A stretch of 55,094 bases of DNA from positions 1-55,094 of the IMG/VR virus record IMGVR_UViG_3300020074_000024. One strand, 5' to 3'. Every line of letters starts with the position of its first letter. The first letter of the stretch is position 1. The stretch is from a virus. The position numbers and the translations under genes were made by a program. Below the pieces are notes generated by a model. The model made no database searches. It was given only the letters and a program-made list of their open reading frames with translations, and was not told the DNA's origin. Positions 48,241-53,278 of the stretch are shown here, piece by piece.

Positions 48241-49572
48241 TCAATCATCCAGCGAGTGGAAAGTATAGAATACGTCGCCATCCACAATGCGCGTAGGCCG
48301 CAACGCGCCTTGAAAATACTGGTAAGGCGAGCGCTCCCTCTGGGGGTCGTTCCATAGGTCGCGCAGAAAGTCGGCCCAAGTGTAATATTTGCGCTTATGC
48401 CGCTTGAGCGGCCCGGCGGGGACAGGAACCATGTTGTCCCAGGGCACAGAGTAGGCCCATGGCGGCGTTATGTCCTGCGGGCCAATCTCCGTGCCAGTGG
48501 CTTTGGCTCGCAGCAATTGATTCGTGGCGCTCTCGCGCTGCCAATTGCCGAAGACTGGGTCGTCAGGCATGATTCCGCAACAGCAGCCGGTATCGCCGAG
48601 TTCCTTCCAGACCGGGTCACTAATGCCCACGACCATGCCGTGCCTGTGCGCAACGTCGCGCACGTCATGCATGACAGCCCGCGTCCAGGCCGCAGCGGGC
48701 CGGACACATGCCCTTTGGCCGAACTTGGCGTAAGTACCCAGGTGGTCAAACCCCGTTACGTCACTCAAGAGCTTCCACCGGGCGCGCACATCGTTTGTGG
48801 GCGCACCCGGGGTGAAGGCAACCTCGTAGGAAACGGCCCTTGCGCCCGCCTCTGCCGCCGCTGCGATCAACTCGCGGTATGCATACGGGTTCGCCGGATG
48901 GCCCCAAGTCACGCCTGCCAGCATGGGCCGCAAGCGCAGTGACGTCTTCACGCCGATGCCGGACAGGGCCTTCATGGTCGCTAGTCGCTCCGAGGGCACC
49001 GGGGCCTTGCGGTCAATCTTACGCACTAGGGAATCGTCCGGGCTGACGATACTGAACGCAACCCAGAACAAGTGCGGGGCGCGTTCTAGCACCCGCAGAT
49101 AGTCAGGCTGGGCCAAGACGACGCCCTTTGTGGAGATTCTCGTCGGCTGGTTGTATTTGATTGCTAGTTCTAGATACCGCAATAGCCAGCCCTGCTGCTG
49201 CTCGATGTAATCGCATGGGTCGTTGAGTGCGCCTAACTGCACCGGACCAGGGTAGCCGTTACGCCTGTCGTCATACTTGAGAGCCTTGCGCATGACGTCA
49301 AACCGCTTGCCCTCGCCAGCGAAGAGGTTCTCTATAGAGCGCAAGCTCGTCTGCCCGACGCCCCATCCAGTACTCTGCCGGTGCGACAACAGGTTGTTGG
49401 AAAAACAGTACAGGCAAGCAAAAGAGCAGAACGAATGGCTGTCTATGCTTACCGGCAACGCACAGTCAAAACCGTCGCTAGTAAACCGGATGCCGTCGTA
49501 GGCCCGCAATCGTTGCCGAACCGGCGCGCAGTATGAGCCATCGCAACGCCGACAAGTCGCGCAAACGTTCAT
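48241..49572 (-). CDS. Radical SAM protein (SPL-like family), 443 aa
   Basis: ATG at 49572 (MNVCATCRRCDGSYC). The radical SAM cluster motif is CSFACLYC. Upstream Cys (CATCRRC) and a later CCCGIMPDD suggest a second iron-sulfur or zinc site. The layout, with ARISTKG-like and SLRLRPMLAGV strands, resembles COG1533/SPL-type proteins. Located between ParB-like and terminase genes. Possible role: DNA base modification or repair, inferred from neighbours only. Confidence 0.8.
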   Translation of the reverse strand: MNVCATCRRCDGSYCAPVRQRLRAYDGIRFTSDGFDCALPVSIDSHSFCSFACLYCFSNNLLSHRQSTGWGVGQTSLRSIENLFAGEGKRFDVMRKALKYDDRRNGYPGPVQLGALNDPCDYIEQQQGWLLRYLELAIKYNQPTRISTKGVVLAQPDYLRVLERAPHLFWVAFSIVSPDDSLVRKIDRKAPVPSERLATMKALSGIGVKTSLRLRPMLAGVTWGHPANPYAYRELIAAAAEAGARAVSYEVAFTPGAPTNDVRARWKLLSDVTGFDHLGTYAKFGQRACVRPAAAWTRAVMHDVRDVAHRHGMVVGISDPVWKELGDTGCCCGIMPDDPVFGNWQRESATNQLLRAKATGTEIGPQDITPPWAYSVPWDNMVPVPAGPLKRHKRKYYTWADFLRDLWNDPQRERSPYQYFQGALRPTRIVDGDVFYTFHSLDD

Positions 49573-49576
49573 TGCC

Positions 49577-50212
49577 TCATGGCGCGGATTCTGTAGCATA
49601 TTTCCTGACCGCCTTGGCGAACCAGTCGGGGTCTAGTTCGTGCACGCCGCGTTGTAGCGCTGGGGCTAGCAACAGCGACAATTCAGCAAATAGTTCTGGC
49701 CGCCCGTAGAACGTTACGTAGAACCAATTCTCGTCTTTGGTCGTACAGCCGCGCTGTTCCGTGAACTCGGGCAGAATGTCCGGCAACTCAATTGGGCCAG
49801 CAAGCTCTGCCCCTAGCTCAGCGTCCGTCCATAGACCCCTTAGGTCTATCTCCTTGCCAATATCCGCCAGCACCTCCGCATCCCACTCCGCCAGTTCCGC
49901 TGTGCGGTTGTCGTACAGTGCCAGCTTGGCCTTCTGTTCCGGTGTCAATCCCTTGCGCCGCACGGCCACAATCGTCTCGCCGTCAGCATCTACCACCTGG
50001 ACCCGCTCGATACCCGCCTGGGCTGCCGCTTCGACGAGGCCATTTCCAGCCAGGATCGTGCCATCCTCGTCAATGACGATAGACCTCGCTGCACCAACCT
50101 CGCCGAGTGCCTTCTCTATCATGCCGATGTTGCGCGCGTTGTGCTTCCGCGCGTTGCGCTTGTCCGGCCTCAGTTGCCCGATGCGCTCAATCGCTTCGAG
50201 TGACTCTGCCAT
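49577..50212 (-). CDS. ParB/sulfiredoxin-fold protein, 211 aa
   Basis: ParB-like N-terminal domain: ARKHNARNIGMIEKALGEVGAARSIVIDEDGTILAGNGLVEAA, with GN in place of the usual GHRR, then VRRKGLTPEQKAKLALYDNRTAELAEWD. This shape is frequent next to phage terminases and DNA methylases. The missing His/Arg suggests no CTP hydrolysis, or another nucleotide chemistry. C-terminal 80 residues are beta-alpha and unrecognised. Confidence 0.8.
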   Translation of the reverse strand: MAESLEAIERIGQLRPDKRNARKHNARNIGMIEKALGEVGAARSIVIDEDGTILAGNGLVEAAAQAGIERVQVVDADGETIVAVRRKGLTPEQKAKLALYDNRTAELAEWDAEVLADIGKEIDLRGLWTDAELGAELAGPIELPDILPEFTEQRGCTTKDENWFYVTFYGRPELFAELSLLLAPALQRGVHELDPDWFAKAVRKYATESAP

Positions 50213-50360
50213 TCACGTCCTCATCGTACAAATGCCGCTTGGAAAACTCCAACCGCTTCGCTTCGCCCCAATCGCCCACCGGGCGCAGGTAGCCAACGAC
50301 GCGGGAATACACCTCACAGGGAATGCGCCGCTGCTCTAGTTGCTCAAGTTCGTCATTCAC
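50187..50360 (-). CDS. NrdD-like glycyl-radical-site peptide, 57 aa
   Basis: GTG with GAGGGCG about 5 nt upstream; overlaps the ParB gene by 26 bp. The core PCEVYSRVVGYLRPVGDWGE followed by AKRLEF...R closely matches the C-terminal end of anaerobic ribonucleotide reductases, where the Gly of R-x-x-GYL carries the radical. The rest of NrdD is missing, so it cannot reduce nucleotides alone. It may be a replacement radical subunit like YfiD for pyruvate formate-lyase, or a reused fold. It sits two genes from a radical SAM gene. Confidence 0.6.
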   Translation of the reverse strand: MNDELEQLEQRRIPCEVYSRVVGYLRPVGDWGEAKRLEFSKRHLYDEDVNGRVTRSD

Positions 50361-50407
50361 TAATCGCCCTCGTTATCGTGTCTAATGCACACAACGCCTG
50401 GAATCAT

Positions 50408-51160
50408 CTAACACCCCGCTATAGGCACACTGACCTTGCTGTTCAAATAGTTCTTTCCCTTGGCACTTGCCCCACCAGACATGCCCCCTGGCCGATAAAT
50501 TTTTGTGCCCCACTTCTTCCGCATCCTCTCAATGCCAGCGAGTTCGGTTTCCTTGGTACGCTGCGATACGAAGCCGCCAGGCATTTTCCCGTGGTCATGG
50601 ACGTAGAAGTAGCGGTTTATGCGGAGGGTCTTGCGGTACGCCCTGATGTTCTGTAGCCAAAAATCATAGTCGTCTTTGCCCAAAACGCTCTCATCATAGC
50701 GTAAAACCGGCTCCAAGTGTCCGACGAAAGGCCCAAGCACGGGCGCCAATAAGTTGAATGGCCTGTACGTATAATAGCCGAGCGGGTCACTGTTCAGGTT
50801 TATTCCCCACAACCTGACCCCAAACTGCTCGGCTAGCAGGAAGCCCGCCAAGATGATGCTCTGTAGCCTGTCAGGCTCTACGGTGTATTGTGCGCCACCC
50901 TCCCACATGCCGATTCTGCTGATGTCATCGTCCAGGATAAGCGTCCATTTGCAGGGAGACCTGTCCAGTATTGCGTTTTGCTTCCTGCCCAGGTTGCCAT
51001 CGCATTCGTCGGGAATGGTAATGATTCTGTCCCCGTAGTGGCGACGGTATTCATCCCCCTGAGACTCAGGAACCCAAACGTGGGCGAATGGCGCTACCTC
51101 CAAGGTACGCACGCGCCCTGCGCGCCCAAACGACCTGATGGCAACGTGGATGTCATCCAT
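50408..51160 (-). CDS. GT-A glycosyltransferase, TAGT/GREB1-like, 250 aa
   Basis: ATG at 51160 (MDDIHVAIRSFGRAGRVRTL) overlaps the ParB-like stop by 8 bp. Motifs: VWVPESQGDEYRRHYGDRII, NLGRKQNAIL, TLILDDDISRIG with the metal-binding DDD, and a late DYDFWLQNIRA. This resembles the TET/JBP-associated glycosyltransferases that act on modified DNA bases. With two ParB-like genes and a radical SAM gene around it, a DNA-modifying role is plausible, but no TET/JBP oxygenase is in the window. Confidence 0.7.
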   Translation of the reverse strand: MDDIHVAIRSFGRAGRVRTLEVAPFAHVWVPESQGDEYRRHYGDRIITIPDECDGNLGRKQNAILDRSPCKWTLILDDDISRIGMWEGGAQYTVEPDRLQSIILAGFLLAEQFGVRLWGINLNSDPLGYYTYRPFNLLAPVLGPFVGHLEPVLRYDESVLGKDDYDFWLQNIRAYRKTLRINRYFYVHDHGKMPGGFVSQRTKETELAGIERMRKKWGTKIYRPGGMSGGASAKGKNYLNSKVSVPIAGC

Positions 51161-51821
51161 CGAGCAGCCCCAGTAGCACGCTGGCCGGCAGCACGCGCCC
51201 CAAGCCAACGTGCTTTATAGTCTTGCCCTTCACCGTGCCAGTCATGGCGGGCGTTATGCCGAGCTTTTCCACCGCCACCTGCCAATCAAACTCGTTGTCA
51301 AAGTAAAACACCAGATAGTCCTGGCGCTCAAAAAGCTCGGGGCTGATGGTTAGCTCCGGTTTGTCAGCCTCAGCAGCCGGGGCGGCCTCGCTGGACAAGC
51401 TCTGTAAAAGCGACCGCACGGCAGCGCTCTGTGTCTCGATGTCTCCAAGTAGCTCGGCGACTTTGGCATCATCGCGGGATGAAAGGGCGCTAATCGGGTC
51501 TAGCGTGGCCAGTACCAGCCTCTCATCCTCAGGGCTAAGGTTTACGTATGTCACAGGGAGGGTCTTCTGCCCACCGCGCATGGCCAACACCACCCGCATA
51601 TGCCCGTCCACAAGTGTCTCGACGCCGCGCTCCCCGTCCGGCCATTCCTCGCCAAGACGCCTGTTTATGATGATGTTCTGAACGACGCCGACCTCGTCAA
51701 AAATGTCCCGCATAGCAGCCTGCTGCTCCGCTGGATGAACGCGCCAATTGTTCTCGTTTGCCATCACCTGGTCAACGGCCACGTCCCCATAGCCGACTAT
51801 CCTATTCTTCCATTGCTCCAT
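51153..51821 (-). CDS. ParB/Srx-fold protein, 222 aa
   Basis: N-terminal ParB-like domain: VDQVMANENNWRVHPAEQQAAMRDIFDEVG, then VETLVDGHMRVVLAM with GHxR kept, and VTYVNLSPEDERLVLATLDPISALS. The C-terminal part (about 150-222) has FERQDYLVFYFDNEFDWQVA and is unrecognised. Similar proteins accompany phage DNA methylases and modification genes. It overlaps the glycosyltransferase gene. Confidence 0.8.
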   Translation of the reverse strand: MEQWKNRIVGYGDVAVDQVMANENNWRVHPAEQQAAMRDIFDEVGVVQNIIINRRLGEEWPDGERGVETLVDGHMRVVLAMRGGQKTLPVTYVNLSPEDERLVLATLDPISALSSRDDAKVAELLGDIETQSAAVRSLLQSLSSEAAPAAEADKPELTISPELFERQDYLVFYFDNEFDWQVAVEKLGITPAMTGTVKGKTIKHVGLGRVLPASVLLGLLDG

Positions 51822-51823
51822 CT

Positions 51824-51845
51824 TTTCTCATTTCAAAATTAGTAA
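51824..51845. promoter_or_regulatory. Operator-like inverted repeat IR9 (degenerate)
   Basis: Arms TTTCTCAT and ATTAGTAA around TTCAAA; two mismatches. Between the alkaline-phosphatase-like gene and the ParB-like gene. Weakest of the nine. Confidence 0.45.
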
Positions 51846-52687
51846 TAACCAAGCGCGGTTAGCCTTGCGTTGGGCGCGAGTTCATCCGCCTCTTTTGCGC
51901 CTGAATGAAAATCCGCGTACTCGAAGCCGAAGATGACAAAAATCTTCTCAGCAACGTGGTGAGTCATGCCTACATAGCCGCCGCGCTTGTAGTTGTCACT
52001 GTCCCACAGAACACCGTCCTTGGTGTGGTTTGTTCCGCAACGCTCAAACCCATGGTCGCTCACAACAATCAGCCTGCGGGCAATGTCCCTGGCCATAACG
52101 ACTATCTTGGCCGCCAAAGAACAGACAAACAGCCACGCCTCATCAGTGTAGAAGGAATGCAGGATGCGGTCTGGGAAGGTGAGTCCAAGACAGCCCAAGT
52201 CTCCCTTTGCGTTATTCCCGAACCAATCCAGCAGGAACAGAGCATCGTCGGTTGCCTTTTCAGCACAGAATGAAAAACCGGCCTTCTTGAGGCTGTCGCT
52301 CCAGCCATCAATGGTCATCGGCTGAGCCATCTGCGCCAGGTCGCCGCGTTCCTGCCAGCACACTTCAAGCGCTTCGGGAAGTGTAGCGAATGGCCCTGGG
52401 AAGCCCGACACAAAAATCGGCTTTCTGCCAACCGTTGCTATCGGCATATTGCACACCGTCCCAGGCACAGGCAGCCTGTTCCAAAACCACCTGCCAGCCC
52501 ACTCGGTCGCCAAGCGTCCGTCGGGGCCATCGCCCCATACGCTCGTTACCCCATGACGTTCAGCGGTCATACCTGTGTAGATGCTTTGCCAGGCAGGGCC
52601 GCTAACCGGCAGTGGGGAGTGGAGCCTTCCCGCGCCGTCTAGCGCCGTCACGTCGAGGCCGTCCAGCCCCAGTATCATCAACTTCAT
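51839..52687 (-). CDS. Alkaline phosphatase superfamily (PDE/NPP-like) protein, 282 aa
   Basis: ATG at 52687 behind GGGAGGACGAGG. Starts KLMILGLDGLD, with a metal-binding Asp, then SGPAWQSIYTGMTAERHGV for the active-site region (Ser or Thr next to P-x-W), and late IVVSDHGFERCG for the second metal site. This is the type I phosphodiesterase/nucleotide pyrophosphatase plan. It may remove phosphates from nucleotides or sugars for the neighbouring enzymes. Two exact GAATGAAAA sites lie in it. Confidence 0.8.
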   Translation of the reverse strand: MKLMILGLDGLDVTALDGAGRLHSPLPVSGPAWQSIYTGMTAERHGVTSVWGDGPDGRLATEWAGRWFWNRLPVPGTVCNMPIATVGRKPIFVSGFPGPFATLPEALEVCWQERGDLAQMAQPMTIDGWSDSLKKAGFSFCAEKATDDALFLLDWFGNNAKGDLGCLGLTFPDRILHSFYTDEAWLFVCSLAAKIVVMARDIARRLIVVSDHGFERCGTNHTKDGVLWDSDNYKRGGYVGMTHHVAEKIFVIFGFEYADFHSGAKEADELAPNARLTALGYY

Positions 52688-52755
52688 CCTCGTCCTCCCA
52701 GGACGCCGCAAACGCTCCGTTCAAGTGCCTCAAGCGATTCCTTGCGCTCTGTCAT
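52684..52755 (-). CDS. Very short ORF, 23 aa, coupling peptide
   Basis: MTERKESLEALERSVCGVLG plus three residues, with ATGA overlaps at both ends. It bridges what would otherwise be a 64-bp gap in a fully coupled gene run. It may be only a coupling reading frame that carries ribosomes to the next gene. Confidence 0.4.
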   Translation of the reverse strand: MTERKESLEALERSVCGVLGGRG

Positions 52756-53075
52756 TGAAAGCACCTTCCTGAAAACTCAAGTGCCTGCGGGCCCTGCTCC
52801 CCCTGCAAACCCGGTCCCTCCGGCCCCTCGCCATAGAGCATCTGGCCGCAGTAGGGGCAGTAGCTGACCAGATAGTTGTACTCTGCATCCCACAGCATCC
52901 AGATACCACCATGCTCCACAACGGGCAGCAACCCGCCGCTCAGCGCTCCCTGGCCCCGCGTAACCTCCCTCAGCCAACGGCGAGCAGAGGCGCACGAATG
53001 CACGCGAAACCCCTTCTCGCTCAGCCTCTGCTCCTCAGCCGCATCCTCCGACTCCAAGACATCCAGATCAATCAT
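52752..53075 (-). CDS. Hypothetical zinc-site protein, 107 aa
   Basis: ATGA overlaps at both ends. Helical acidic start (IDLDVLESEDAAEEQRLSEK), a beta middle (GGLLPVVEHGGIWMLWD) and CPYCGQMLYG near residue 75, a single zinc knuckle. Not recognised. Lies two genes downstream of the multidomain effector. Confidence 0.5.
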   Translation of the reverse strand: MIDLDVLESEDAAEEQRLSEKGFRVHSCASARRWLREVTRGQGALSGGLLPVVEHGGIWMLWDAEYNYLVSYCPYCGQMLYGEGPEGPGLQGEQGPQALEFSGRCFQ

Positions 53076-53278
53076 GCCCCGCCCTTGGACGCCTCACCGA
53101 CCGCCTCGAATTGTAAGCCGTTATCGCCGTCTATCGGGGATGAGTGCCTGTTCCGTCCGGCGCGAATATCGTCTGGTATTCCGTCAGGAAAGGCGAAACA
53201 CCGAGGCCATGCCGCTAGGTAGATACACCCACGGCAGACGGGTTCAGGGATGTCGCCTGTGTCTGGGAAGGCGGTCAT
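53072..53278 (-). CDS. Small Cys protein with CFAFPDGIP motif, 68 aa
   Basis: ATG overlaps the effector gene stop by ATGA. The sequence has CRGCIYLAAWPRCFAFPDGI, P-x-x-I, G-x-x-x-H and PIDGDNGLQFE. I recognise this C-x-x-C...C-x-A-F-P-x-G-I-P...GDxGxxFE pattern as a recurrent small protein near phage head-morphogenesis genes; function unknown. Its coupling to the effector gene suggests a partner, chaperone or immunity role. Confidence 0.6.
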   Translation of the reverse strand: MTAFPDTGDIPEPVCRGCIYLAAWPRCFAFPDGIPDDIRAGRNRHSSPIDGDNGLQFEAVGEASKGGA

